Positions 14,120 through 22,659 of a DNA stretch of 33,722 nt are shown piece after piece. The DNA comes from Planctomycetota bacterium. GTDB taxonomy: Bacteria; Planctomycetota; PUPC01; JACPCR01. The number at the start of each line of letters is the position of its first letter. Position 1 is the stretch's first letter. The notes below the pieces were generated by a model. The model had not been told where the DNA came from. It did no database searches and saw only the letters and a program-made list of their open reading frames with translations. The translations under genes were made by a program, and so were the position numbers. The stretch is from contig JACPCR010000123.1 of the NCBI GenBank assembly GCA_016179685.1, positions 1 to 33,722 of the forward strand, read 5' to 3'.

Positions 14120-15541
14120 ATGAGCTCTGAAATCCACGAAGCTTGCGGCCTGTTCGGCATCTACGGCCACGATGAGGCCGTCCAGCTCACGTTCAACGGG
14201 CTCTTCGCCCTGCAGCACCGGGGGCAGGAGGGCGTCGGCATCGTCAGCTCGGACCGGCAGAGCCTGAAGACCTATCGCGGGCTGGGCCTGGTCAGCGAGG
14301 TCTTCCATCCGGAGGAGCTGGCCCGGCTGCGCAACCCGATTGCCATCGGGCACGTGCGCTACTCGACCACGGGATCGAGCACCTTGCGCAACACGCAGCC
14401 GATCCTGGTGGACTACTGGCGCGGGCAGGTGGCCGTGGCGCACAACGGCAACCTGGTCAATGCGCGGGAGCTTCGAGACCGTTTCGAGCAAGGCGGCTCG
14501 ATTTTTCAGACGACGACGGACAGCGAGACGATCGTGCATCTCATCGCGCGTCCGGGCTTTCGGGAGAACCGCGAGGCCATCCTGGACGCCATGAAACACA
14601 TTCGCGGCGCCTATTGCCTCCTCATCCTGACGCCCCGTGAGATGGTCGCGGTGCGGGACAGCCAGGGCTTCCGGCCTCTGTGCCTGGGCCGGCTGGCCGG
14701 CGCCTACGTGGTTTCTTCCGAGACCTGCGCCCTGGACCTTCTCGGCGCGACCTACGTGCGGGACATCGAGCCCGGTGAGGTGCTGTTCATCGACGACTGG
14801 GGCCTGGACAGCCGCCGGGGGGCCGCGCCGGACGGCGCCGCGCCCGCGCAGTGCATCTTCGAGAACATCTATTTCGCCCGGCCCGACAGCCAGCTCTCCA
14901 GCGAAAGCGTTCATGAGTTCCGCAAGAGGCTTGGACGCCGCCTCGCCCGGGAGCATCCCGCCCAGGCCGACGTGGTCATCGCCGTGCCGGACTCCGGAAA
15001 TGCCGCGGCCCTCGGTTTTTCCCTCGAGTCCGGCATCCCCCTGGACCATGGCTTCATCCGCAACCACTACGTGGGCCGGACGTTCATCGACCCCGCGGTC
15101 AAAGGACGCGGCCGCAAGGTCTCCATGAAGCTCAATCCCGTCATCGAGGTCATCCGCGGCCAGCGCGTCGTCGTCGTGGACGACTCCATCGTCCGAGGAG
15201 TGACCACCCTCGAAAAGGTCAAACGCCTGCGGGCCGTCGGCGCCAAGGAAATCCACATGCGGGTGAGCTGCCCGCCCATCCGCCATCCCTGCTTCTTCGG
15301 CATCGACTTTCCTACGTCCTCGGAGCTGATCGCGGCGCGCCACGACGTTGAACACATCCGCCGTATACTCGAAGTGGACAGCCTCGGCTACCTCAGCCTC
15401 GAAGGAATGCTCGCCTGCGTGTCCCAGGCGGGCGGGACCCGAGGCTATTGCACCGCCTGCTTCTCCGGCCGATATCCCGTCCCCGTGCCCGAACATCTCA
15501 CCAAGGAAATCCTCGAAGGGCCCGGATGCAAAAGGCCATGA
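14120..15541 (+). CDS. purF: Amidophosphoribosyltransferase, Fe-S (Bacillus) type
   Basis: It catalyses the first step of purine synthesis, PRPP plus glutamine to phosphoribosylamine. The 473-residue product begins MSSEIHEACGLFG, so C9 is the amidotransferase nucleophile after a short 8-residue leader, as in the self-processed Bacillus-type enzymes. The PRPP loop is VVVVDDSIVRGVTT. All four cluster cysteines of the Bacillus-type enzyme are matched: in QCIFENIYFARPDS, in PPIRHPCFFGIDF and two in GYCTACFSGRYP. The frame is open to 13997, but the upstream part runs through a repeat and a palindrome, so 14120 is the sensible start. GGAGG at 14099-14103 is 16 nt away, too far to be optimal. The stop lies inside a 21-bp palindrome. 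Confidence 0.95.
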   Translation: MSSEIHEACGLFGIYGHDEAVQLTFNGLFALQHRGQEGVGIVSSDRQSLKTYRGLGLVSEVFHPEELARLRNPIAIGHVRYSTTGSSTLRNTQPILVDYWRGQVAVAHNGNLVNARELRDRFEQGGSIFQTTTDSETIVHLIARPGFRENREAILDAMKHIRGAYCLLILTPREMVAVRDSQGFRPLCLGRLAGAYVVSSETCALDLLGATYVRDIEPGEVLFIDDWGLDSRRGAAPDGAAPAQCIFENIYFARPDSQLSSESVHEFRKRLGRRLAREHPAQADVVIAVPDSGNAAALGFSLESGIPLDHGFIRNHYVGRTFIDPAVKGRGRKVSMKLNPVIEVIRGQRVVVVDDSIVRGVTTLEKVKRLRAVGAKEIHMRVSCPPIRHPCFFGIDFPTSSELIAARHDVEHIRRILEVDSLGYLSLEGMLACVSQAGGTRGYCTACFSGRYPVPVPEHLTKEILEGPGCKRP

Positions 15542-15582
15542 CCCGCGTTTCTCATCCCGCCGGGATGAGAAACGCGGGTCAT
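15538..15582. terminator. 21-bp perfect palindrome overlapping the purF stop
   Basis: Bases 15538-15558 and 15562-15582 are exact complements with a 3-nt loop GCC. The purF TGA (15539-15541) is inside the left arm. No T-run follows on the plus strand. It faces the pseudogene ending at 15595 from the other strand, so it could act in both directions. The centre ATCCCGCCGGGA also occurs at 29845-29856 and 29893-29904, and with one change at 437-448. Confidence 0.6.
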
Positions 15583-15594
15583 AGGAAATCCCGG

Positions 15595-16385
15595 CTAAGA
15601 CGCATATCCCAGCGCCAGCATCGCCAGCGTCTCGAATCGGGGAACCGAAAACTCAACGGTGTCCGCTCGGGTCTTGAAGTTGAGCCTTTTCTTCCCTGGA
15701 AGCAGGAGGAGTCTCCGCGGGCTTCTGCCTGGAAGCCGAAATCGGACTTTCACGTCCGAGACGGGAACGTTGGGCAGTTCCGCCTGAAAATGGAGCAGAC
15801 GGATGATGAATCGCCGCTGAGGCCCTTGATGGAAGGCCGTCACCTCCACGGGCTTGGGGGCGTTGGACTCGAAGGTGAACGGACCGGCAATGAAAGGTCA
15901 TGTCAAAACGAATCCCCGCAACATCAAAGCTCTCGCAGATTTCTCCTGCCAGCGAAACCACCCATGGACGATAGGGCGAATTGGGGCAGCAGACGCCGTA
16001 TCGGCTTCGCTCGGCCACGGGCTCTCCGCTCGGCCCAATGATTCTCCAATCGGGATGATTCCGATAGGCCCAGGTGTCGTAGATCAGGCTCGCATAGAGA
16101 ACGACCTCGATCCGGCTCTCCTGCCAATGGTCGATGACTTCGCCGACGAGGTTGCGACCCGGAGTCCCGGATGCATCCTCCCACCTTCGTGGGGAAGTAG
16201 CAAAGTCCGACGTGGGAGTGGGCGAAAAGCACCACGGACTGGCATCCCGCCCGTCGAAGCATGTCCACGTAGGTCTTCGGGTCGAACTCCGACAGAATCC
16301 GCTCATCGAAGTCCGTGATGTGCATGTCCACCACGCCGCGGCGATACACGTCGCTGTACCAGGGTCTTTCCATGTCGGCCTCCAT
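15595..16385 (-). pseudogene. Decayed GHL6-type glycoside hydrolase (frameshifts plus large internal deletion)
   Basis: The start at 16385 reads MEADMERPWYSDVYRRGVVD and continues to FPTKVGG. The family text then continues in other frames: MHPGLR, then GRNLVGEVIDHWQ, VVLYASLIYDTWAYRNHPDW and GIRFDMTFH. This fits two single-base losses near 16177 and 16160. After about 15900 it jumps, in yet another frame, to a typical C-terminal domain: FTFESNAPKPVEVTAF, LLHFQAELPNVPVSD, VEFSVPRFETLAMLALGY, with the stop at 15595-15597. Intact relatives (hypothetical glycosyl hydrolase 6, PF14871-like, with a beta-galactosidase-trimerisation-like end) are around 650-700 residues as I recall, so about 350-400 central residues are gone. 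The start lies only 3 nt after the stop of the upstream gene, showing former operon order. Confidence 0.7.
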
Positions 16386-16388
16386 GTG

Positions 16389-17624
16389 CTATAGCTCGTC
16401 CTCCCCCTCCGCAGGGGCATCGCCCGGGCTCGGCTGCGAGCCCGCTCCATTCCCCGGACCGGGCGGCTTCTCTCCACCCTCCGCATGCCGCTGCAGCCAG
16501 TCCCAGAGCCGGTTCACCTCGATGCGAATCCGGACGCCGCCGGCTTCTTCCACCACCTCGTGTTGGAGCACGACGCCCGACTGGACCACCTCTTCGCTGT
16601 CCGCCCAGGCCGTCACCAGAAAATCTATCTTGGCCCGCAGGTCCGGAAGGGTAATCCCCTCCCGGCAGCGCAGATAAAAGCGCAGCAGGGCCTTGTCCTC
16701 CGACTGGACGTCCAGGTCCGCTGCCGCGAAGAATATCTCCCGCAGGGGCAACTGGAGAATTTGTTCGAAAATCTCCACCCCACTGAACGGCTCTTCGGGC
16801 TTCTTCATCCTTCTCAGGACCCGTTCGAGCGCTCCCGTGTCCTGCGTCACCCCGGCCAGAAGATCGCTGTTGGCGTTGAGCGCCTGTATCGCCTCCCTCA
16901 TTGCCGGGGGGCCGGGGAAGGGGATCGGTCCCTTCCTGGCCTGGATCACCCGGTCCACCCCGCGCCGGGCCATCGCCAGCGTGCTCCCGAAAACCAGATG
17001 ATTCTCCACCAGCGCCATTCCCTGGGGGCCTGGGCCCCAGTTCGGATCGTTCAATTTCAGCATCGTCGTCCCCTGGTAGGCCTCCGCCCCGCCCGACTTC
17101 GCCTTCCGCTCCGACTCCCCCTGCCGGTACAACAGCCTCCACAAGTTCGGATAATTCTGCGCGCTCACCACCACCAGCCATTCTTCATCACGGCCCGCTT
17201 CGCCCGGCTCCCCGACCAGCACCACTTGCAGCGAGGCCAACTGGCGAACCAGCGCCAGCGTCCGGCCCGGCTCGCCCTCCAGTTTCCGGAAGAGGTCTTG
17301 CAGCCCGGGTTCCAAGCCCTTGAAATCCTGTTTTCGCTGGAAGTCCATCCATTTCGCGGCCAGGGCCTGAAGGCCCGCATCCTCGATATTCAGCTTCACC
17401 CGGAGGTAAATCGTCGAGTCTCCGGAAAGCAACGCATGCTCGTTCAGAAGCTCGCCCGGGGAAGACAGGTATCTGAAGGCCCCCACACACGACAGGATGC
17501 CCACGCCCATCAGGACGGCGCATCCGATGGCACAGCCTCGGAGCAGCCGCCGGCGCGGCGGCTCGGGTGGCGGCATCGAGAGGAAACCTTCCCCCTCACC
17601 CGACCGGTCTTGTAAGTCGCCCAT
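16389..17624 (-). CDS. Membrane-anchored protein of unknown function
   Basis: The 411-residue protein has a Pro/Arg-rich cytoplasmic N-terminus (MPPPEPPRRR), one membrane helix at about 30-50 (LRGCAIGCAVLMGVGILSC) and a large extracytoplasmic domain of mixed helix and strand. The tail is Gly/Pro/acid-rich. Phrases such as STIYLRVKLN, TLALVRQLASLQVVLVGE, NHLVFGSTLAMARRGVDRVI and NSDLLAGVTQDTGALERVL recall DUF3352-type proteins, but I cannot assign it firmly. ATG 17624 has AAGGA upstream; a second ATG at 17576 has GGGGAAGG 10 nt before it and is also plausible. The decayed hydrolase follows after 3 nt. It diverges from the esterase gene at 17858. Confidence 0.7.
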   Translation of the reverse strand: MGDLQDRSGEGEGFLSMPPPEPPRRRLLRGCAIGCAVLMGVGILSCVGAFRYLSSPGELLNEHALLSGDSTIYLRVKLNIEDAGLQALAAKWMDFQRKQDFKGLEPGLQDLFRKLEGEPGRTLALVRQLASLQVVLVGEPGEAGRDEEWLVVVSAQNYPNLWRLLYRQGESERKAKSGGAEAYQGTTMLKLNDPNWGPGPQGMALVENHLVFGSTLAMARRGVDRVIQARKGPIPFPGPPAMREAIQALNANSDLLAGVTQDTGALERVLRRMKKPEEPFSGVEIFEQILQLPLREIFFAAADLDVQSEDKALLRFYLRCREGITLPDLRAKIDFLVTAWADSEEVVQSGVVLQHEVVEEAGGVRIRIEVNRLWDWLQRHAEGGEKPPGPGNGAGSQPSPGDAPAEGEDEL

Positions 17625-17686
17625 TCCTCGCTGTCCTTGAGTTTTCTGCAGCGGTACGGTGACCGCCTTTTCATACTCGAGGACTC

Positions 17687-17692
17687 ATTATA
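17687..17692 (-). promoter_or_regulatory. -10 box for the minus-strand gene at 17624
   Basis: A perfect TATAAT reads on the minus strand from 17692 to 17687, about 60 nt before the ATG at 17624. No convincing -35 box is seen at the usual distance. It is back to back with a plus-strand TTGACA, so the two divergent genes share a compact promoter region. Confidence 0.45.
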
Positions 17693-17705
17693 CCCACCCG
17701 TCAGG

Positions 17706-17736
17706 TTGACACCTTTCTCGAAACTGCTCATAGTAT
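17706..17736 (+). promoter_or_regulatory. Promoter for the esterase gene
   Basis: A perfect -35 TTGACA (17706-17711) is followed by CATAGT at 17-bp spacing or TAGTAT (17731-17736) at 19-bp spacing. Transcription would start near 17741, about 115 nt before the esterase ATG, through the GTAG hairpin at 17785. Confidence 0.45.
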
Positions 17737-17784
17737 CCGCCAGGTGAAGCGTACCTCCACCCCGTTCGGAATGATGATGATTCC

Positions 17785-17815
17785 GTAGCGGGACGCGCCG
17801 GGTCATCCCCGGCGC
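17785..17815 (+). repeat. GTAG-type REP-like hairpin before the esterase gene
   Basis: GTAG (17785-17788) precedes a perfect 8-bp stem GCGCCGGG / CCCGGCGC (17795-17802 and 17808-17815) with loop TCATC. It shares the GTAG-plus-stem layout of the other REP-like units but not their arm sequence. Confidence 0.5.
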
Positions 17816-17857
17816 AGCGTCATCAACCGCTCCCGTGTCCGTTCCGGAACCTCCCGG

Positions 17858-19933
17858 ATGCGATTCCTTCCGTCCACCCTCGGCCTGTTCCTGGGTATCC
17901 TAGTCTTCCCGTTGTCCAACTGCCGAGGCCAGAGCACCCGTGAGGGCCCGCCGGGCGAGATTCGCCCCCCCACCGGAAAGGCTGATGAACTGATCGGTCT
18001 CTTCCGCCGCCTACACGAGGCCCTGGACGAGATCGAAAAGGGACGGCGAACCCCCGACAGCGCCATCTCCCGGATCGCACCCGACATTTTCGACACCTGG
18101 TTTCCACTGGCGCGAGTCAAGCTGGACCAGGCCATGCTCCATCTCGACAGTCCCGATGCCTATCCCACCCGGGGGCTCAAGGCGGCCCTCTCCGGGATGA
18201 ACCGCCGCCGATGGGACTCGCCGGACGGGCAGTCCAGGGCTCGGGACCTTCTCAAGGAAATACCTGGACTGATCGATCGGATGAACGGCGGCGACGGCAG
18301 TTTAAACCGTGCGGTGGGCCGGCGTGTCACTCGCGCCTATCTGACGCCGAATGATGGCTCCGCACAGCCTTACCACCTCTACGTGCCCCAAAATTACCGC
18401 GCGGACCAGCAATGGCCTCTGTTCATCTTCCTCCATGGCTACGTCCCGGATACCAGCAAGATCAACCCCTGGCTCTGCACCCCCGAGGTCCTCGCGCTCG
18501 CCGAGGAGGCCGGCTGCCTCTTTCTCGAGCCCCACGGCCGGCGCAATACGGACTTCCAGTACGTGGGTGAAATCGACGTCCTCGATGCCCTGGAACAGGT
18601 CCGCCGCTTCTACTCCGTCGATGACAACCGCGTTTATCTCTTCGGGGCTTCCATGGGCGGGGCCGGCGTCTGGCATCTCGCCGTCCATTTCCCACACCGG
18701 TTCGCCGCCGTCTGCCCCATCAATGGCCAGGTCGATTGGTTCGCCTTCTGGGCATCCGACTTTTTCCGCTACCCGCCGCGTGAGCGCCTCCCCCGGCATC
18801 AGCAGTGGATGATCGCCTTGAACAACCCCATGGACCTCCTGGGCAGCCTCCTCGCCCTGCCGGTCTTCGTGCAGCAGGCCACGCGGGATCACATCATCGA
18901 TCCCCGAAACGCCGAACGGGCCGTCGCCCGCCTCAAGGAGCTCGCGTGCCCGGTCGAATCCTTCCTGGACACGGACCCAGCCGGGCACTTTATCTACTGG
19001 GACACGCCCGTTTACCGGCGCAGCCTCGAGAAGCTTGGACAACACCGCCTCAACCGAGCCCCGCGGCGGATTCAGCACCACACCTACTCCCTCCGGTTTC
19101 CTACCGCTTATTGGGCGACCATCGATCGCATGGAAACCTGGGGCTCTCTGGCCCGCCTCCGGGCCGAGGTCCGCGACCAGACCATCGAGGTGAAGACCGA
19201 AAACGTCCTCGCCTACCACCTCATCCTTCCCCAGGAGCTCGTCCCCGACGGCGCGTCCGTCCGGCTTATCTCCAACGGGGAGGCCAGCTTCGAGGGCCCC
19301 CTCCCGGCGGACCGCACGCTCCGCGTGGGAAAGCCCTCTGCCCCCGGCGGGCTGGTCAAGTCCAGCCGCGTTTGCGGCCCCCTCCCGGACGCCTTCAACT
19401 TCCCCTTCACCGTCGTGCGCGGGACATCTGGAAATCCGGCCGAAAACCAGGAGGTCGATGCACTCGTTGACCGCTTCCTGACCGACTGGTGGGCCTACTC
19501 CGAAGGACTGCCGCCCGTCAAGAAGGATGCCGAGGTCTCCGAGGAGGACATTCGCTCGAGAAATCTGGTCCTCTTTGGCAGGCCCCACACCAACGCCTTC
19601 CTCGCCCGCATCGCCCCTCAGATGCCCGTCCAGATCGGCAACGACTTCTTCCAGATCGCCGGACAAAAGTTCTCCGGCCCACGGACCGGCCTCGCGCTGG
19701 TCTATCCCAATCCCCTCAATCCTGACCGTTATGTGGTCGTTTTCTCAGGATATCCCTGGGGTGAAAAAAGGGGTTCCAACCACAAGTTCGACCTCCTGCC
19801 GGATTTCATCGTGTTCACGGATGCCATCGATCCGAACGTGGACACCAATCATGCGCTTTGCGCGGGTTTCTTCGATACCCAGTGGCAGTTCGCTCCGGAC
19901 CTCACGTGGACGGGCGAGCAGGGCACGCCTTGA
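17858..19933 (+). CDS. Secreted alpha/beta-hydrolase (esterase) with a long C-terminal extension
   Basis: The 691-residue protein starts with a signal peptide (MRFLPSTLGLFLGILVF, then PLSNC; the cysteine could be a poor lipobox). The central domain at about 155-390 is a PHB-depolymerase/dienelactone-hydrolase-like alpha/beta hydrolase: YHLYVPQNY, LFIFLHGY, the nucleophile elbow G-A-S265-M-G-G, a likely acid at D344 or D348 (RDHIID) and H377 in PAGHFIYW. The last 300 residues or so form one or more further domains, including RNLVLFGRPHTNAFLARIAP and YVVVFSGYPWGEKRG, a pattern seen at the C-terminus of some secreted planctomycete-type esterases. The substrate is unknown; carbohydrate esters or polyesters are possible. 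No neighbour shares an obvious pathway. Confidence 0.85.
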   Translation: MRFLPSTLGLFLGILVFPLSNCRGQSTREGPPGEIRPPTGKADELIGLFRRLHEALDEIEKGRRTPDSAISRIAPDIFDTWFPLARVKLDQAMLHLDSPDAYPTRGLKAALSGMNRRRWDSPDGQSRARDLLKEIPGLIDRMNGGDGSLNRAVGRRVTRAYLTPNDGSAQPYHLYVPQNYRADQQWPLFIFLHGYVPDTSKINPWLCTPEVLALAEEAGCLFLEPHGRRNTDFQYVGEIDVLDALEQVRRFYSVDDNRVYLFGASMGGAGVWHLAVHFPHRFAAVCPINGQVDWFAFWASDFFRYPPRERLPRHQQWMIALNNPMDLLGSLLALPVFVQQATRDHIIDPRNAERAVARLKELACPVESFLDTDPAGHFIYWDTPVYRRSLEKLGQHRLNRAPRRIQHHTYSLRFPTAYWATIDRMETWGSLARLRAEVRDQTIEVKTENVLAYHLILPQELVPDGASVRLISNGEASFEGPLPADRTLRVGKPSAPGGLVKSSRVCGPLPDAFNFPFTVVRGTSGNPAENQEVDALVDRFLTDWWAYSEGLPPVKKDAEVSEEDIRSRNLVLFGRPHTNAFLARIAPQMPVQIGNDFFQIAGQKFSGPRTGLALVYPNPLNPDRYVVVFSGYPWGEKRGSNHKFDLLPDFIVFTDAIDPNVDTNHALCAGFFDTQWQFAPDLTWTGEQGTP

Positions 19934-19998
19934 CGCGACGCCATTTTCCGGCCGCCGCGCTGCGGTTGGGTAGAATCCGGAGTCCGGCGCACGCGCCT

Positions 19999-20027
19999 TT
20001 GCCAGGGCTGCCCGCTTCGGCTATAGT
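19999..20027 (+). promoter_or_regulatory. Sigma-70-type promoter for the carA operon
   Basis: TTGCCA (19999-20004), a 17-bp spacer and TATAGT (20022-20027) form a good promoter. Transcription would start near 20034, giving a leader of about 215 nt before carA. Confidence 0.55.
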
Positions 20028-20033
20028 AAGATT

Positions 20034-20248
20034 CAAGGCGGGCCAAGCCCGCAACCCAACAAGGGTGCAAAAGATGTCAGGGTTCAGGGTTCAGGAATCA
20101 ACTGACACCCGACCCGCTTCCCACTGGGACAAGTCTGGCGGGACACCTTTCAGCTTCTCCGCCGGGTGCCCGCGCAGCGGGCGCGGGAGAAGTTGCACCC
20201 CAAGACTCTAACGAAGCCCAATTCCCCCTCCCGAGTCGGTCGTCGCCC
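20034..20248 (+). promoter_or_regulatory. Long structured leader of the carA operon
   Basis: The leader holds a tandem heptamer (GGGTTCA-GGGTTCA, 20081-20094) enclosed by TGTCAG (20075) and CTGACA (20102). It also holds a compound hairpin: outer CTTCTCC / GGAGAAG (20154-20160, 20186-20192) around inner GCCCGC-GCA-GCGGGC (20168-20182). No T-run follows. The heptamer block may be a dispersed repeat. I recognise no riboswitch or PyrR site. The whole gap 19934-20248 holds no gene. Confidence 0.35.
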
Positions 20249-21367
20249 ATGCGCGCCAAGTGTGCTCTCGAAGACGGGACCATCCTCGAAGGCGAGGCCT
20301 TCGGTTACCTGGGAGAAAACTCAGGCGAGGTGGTCTTCAACACCAGCATGACCGGATACCAGGAGATCCTCACAGACCCCTCCTATGCGGGCCAGATTCT
20401 CACCATGACCTATCCTCTGATAGGCAACTACGGGCTGAACTCGGTGGACACGGAGTCCGCCCGGCCCCATGTCGAAGGCTTCATCATCCGCGAGCGAAGC
20501 TGCATGGCGAGCAATTACCGCTCGGAACAACGGCTCGAAGAGTACCTCGCCGCCCACCGGATCATCGGGCTCGAAGGCGTCGATACGCGTTCCCTCACCA
20601 AGCACCTGCGGACCCACGGCGCCATGATCGGGGTGATCTCCACGACGGACCTGGATGACCGCCGGCTGGTCGCCAAAGCCAAGGCCGCCCCAAGACTCGT
20701 CGGACGAGACCTCGTCCGCGAGATCACCTGTCCCGAGCCCTACGACTGGACCGAAGGCCTGCCCGGCGATTTTGCCGGCCACTTCCACCGGCAGCCGCGG
20801 CCGCTCCACCGCGTCGTCGCCGTCGATTACGGCATCAAGTACAACATCCTCCGTTGCCTGGTCGAGTCCGGATGCCGAGTCCGCGTTGTGCCCGCTACCA
20901 CCACCGCTCAGGCGATCCTCGAGGAGAAACCCGACGGCGTCTTCCTCTCCAATGGACCAGGCGACCCCGAGCCGCTCACCTACGCCATCGACACCATTCG
21001 GGGCCTCATCGGACGTGTTCCCATCTTCGGTATCTGTCTCGGACACCAACTCCTGGGCCTCGCCCTCGGCGGGCGTACCAGCAAGCTCAAATTCGGACAC
21101 CGGGGGGCCAACCAGCCCGTCAAAAACCTCGAGACCGGAAAGGTCGAAATCACCGCCCAGAACCACGGGTTCATCGTCGAGCCGGCGTCCCTGGATGCCC
21201 GGGAAGTCCGGATCACCCATATCAATCTCAACGACCAGACGGTGGAAGGCCTCTCCCACAACAAAGTTCCAGCATTTTCGGTACAATACCATCCCGAGGC
21301 CTCGCCGGGGCCCCATGACGCGCTTTATTTATTTGAACGGTTCGTCCGGATGATGGGCACCTCGTGA
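20249..21367 (+). CDS. carA: Carbamoyl-phosphate synthase, small (glutaminase) subunit
   Basis: It hydrolyses glutamine and passes ammonia to CarB for carbamoyl phosphate, the precursor of pyrimidines and arginine. The 372 residues are the normal length. The N-terminal domain opens with LEDGTILEGEAFGYLGENSG. The class I glutaminase follows with the nucleophile C263 in FGICLGHQ and H348/E350 in YHPEASPGPHD. carB is not in the window. The next gene, purA, begins 9 nt downstream, so an operon mixing pyrimidine, purine and lipid genes is likely. There is no clear Shine-Dalgarno sequence. Confidence 0.95.
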   Translation: MRAKCALEDGTILEGEAFGYLGENSGEVVFNTSMTGYQEILTDPSYAGQILTMTYPLIGNYGLNSVDTESARPHVEGFIIRERSCMASNYRSEQRLEEYLAAHRIIGLEGVDTRSLTKHLRTHGAMIGVISTTDLDDRRLVAKAKAAPRLVGRDLVREITCPEPYDWTEGLPGDFAGHFHRQPRPLHRVVAVDYGIKYNILRCLVESGCRVRVVPATTTAQAILEEKPDGVFLSNGPGDPEPLTYAIDTIRGLIGRVPIFGICLGHQLLGLALGGRTSKLKFGHRGANQPVKNLETGKVEITAQNHGFIVEPASLDAREVRITHINLNDQTVEGLSHNKVPAFSVQYHPEASPGPHDALYLFERFVRMMGTS

Positions 21368-21376
21368 GAAAAACCC

Positions 21377-22654
21377 ATGCCAACCCTGTGCGTGGTCGGC
21401 CTCCAATGGGGCGATGAGGGAAAGGGAAAGGTGGTGGACCTTCTCGCCGAGGAGGCCGACATCGTCGTCCGATTCCAGGGCGGGTCGAACGCGGGCCACA
21501 CCGTCGTCATCGACGGCCAAAAGTTCATCCTTCATATCCTCCCATCCGGCATCCTCCGCCCGAACTGCCTGTCCATTCTCGGCAACGGAGTCGTCATCGA
21601 CCCTATCCAGTGGGCCGCCGAGGTCGATGACCTCCAGCAGAAGGGCGTCACGGTCCACGGCCGTCTTCTCGTCAGCAACCGCGCCCAGGTCGTCATGCCT
21701 TACCACAAGAAGCTCGATGCCGCCCTCGAAGAAGCCCGCGGCGACGCCTCCCTGGGCACCACTCTCCGGGGGATCGGGCCTTGTTATGTCGATAAGGTCG
21801 GCCGGCTCGGCGTGCGCGTGGCCGACCTCGTCCATCCCACTGCGTTCCGTGGCGTTCTCGAACGGACCCTGCCCGCGGTGAACCGCGTCCTGCACCGCGG
21901 CTTCGGATTGCCCGAAATGACGGCCGCTGAAATCCTCCAAGAAGTTGGCTCTTGTGGCGACCGCCTTCGGCCTTTCGTCGCCGATGTGGCCCAGGTCCTC
22001 CACCGCGCCCTCGCTGAAGAAAAACGGGTCCTCTTCGAAGGCGCTCAGGGAAGCCTCCTCGACGTCGATTTCGGCACCTATCCCTTCGTCACCTCCTCCA
22101 ATACATCCGTCGCCTGCGCCGCCTCGGGCTCCGGCGTGCCTCCTAGCCGCATCCAGGACGTCATCGGAGTGGTCAAGGCTTACTCCACGCGCGTCGGACA
22201 GGGCCCCTTGATTACCGAGCTGCGGAACGAGACCGGTGAAAAGCTCCGGCAGCGCGGCGGAGAGTTCGGGGCCACCACCGGCCGGCCGCGCCGCTGCGGA
22301 TGGTTCGACGGCGTCGTCACTCGCTACTCCGCTATGATCAACGGCGTCACCCGCCTCGCCCTCACCAAGCTCGATGTCCTCGATCACCTCGATACCATCC
22401 CCGTCTGTGTCGGCTACCGCCTCCGGGGCACTCTCCTTCAGGAACTGCCCGCCGACATCGATTCCCTCGAGCACTGCGAACCCGTCTACCGGGACCTTCC
22501 CGGATGGTTGCGAGAGACCTCTTCGATCACCGAGTTCTCGGAGCTGCCGGCCCCGGCGCGATCCTACGTCCAGGCCGTCTCCGATCTCGTCGGCGCCCCC
22601 ATCGAGATCATTTCCGTGGGCCGGGACCGACGCCATACCATCCGAGTCCCCTGA
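21377..22654 (+). CDS. purA: Adenylosuccinate synthetase
   Basis: It joins IMP and aspartate with GTP to adenylosuccinate, the first AMP-specific step. The 425 residues match the family. D13 in WGDEGKGK and H41 in GSNAGHT are the catalytic pair at the same numbers as in E. coli. Further motifs are QGSLLDVDFGTYPFVTSS, GVVKAYSTRVGQGP and GEFGATTGRPRRCGWFD. It starts 9 nt after carA and is followed after 5 nt by uppS. Confidence 0.96.
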   Translation: MPTLCVVGLQWGDEGKGKVVDLLAEEADIVVRFQGGSNAGHTVVIDGQKFILHILPSGILRPNCLSILGNGVVIDPIQWAAEVDDLQQKGVTVHGRLLVSNRAQVVMPYHKKLDAALEEARGDASLGTTLRGIGPCYVDKVGRLGVRVADLVHPTAFRGVLERTLPAVNRVLHRGFGLPEMTAAEILQEVGSCGDRLRPFVADVAQVLHRALAEEKRVLFEGAQGSLLDVDFGTYPFVTSSNTSVACAASGSGVPPSRIQDVIGVVKAYSTRVGQGPLITELRNETGEKLRQRGGEFGATTGRPRRCGWFDGVVTRYSAMINGVTRLALTKLDVLDHLDTIPVCVGYRLRGTLLQELPADIDSLEHCEPVYRDLPGWLRETSSITEFSELPAPARSYVQAVSDLVGAPIEIISVGRDRRHTIRVP

Positions 22655-22659
22655 CCCGC

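Noticed and set aside
16158..16178. Sequencing error as the only cause of the hydrolase frameshifts
   Set aside because: The additional jump near 15900, with several hundred residues missing, cannot be a base-call error, so I keep the pseudogene call, though an assembly collapse is still possible.
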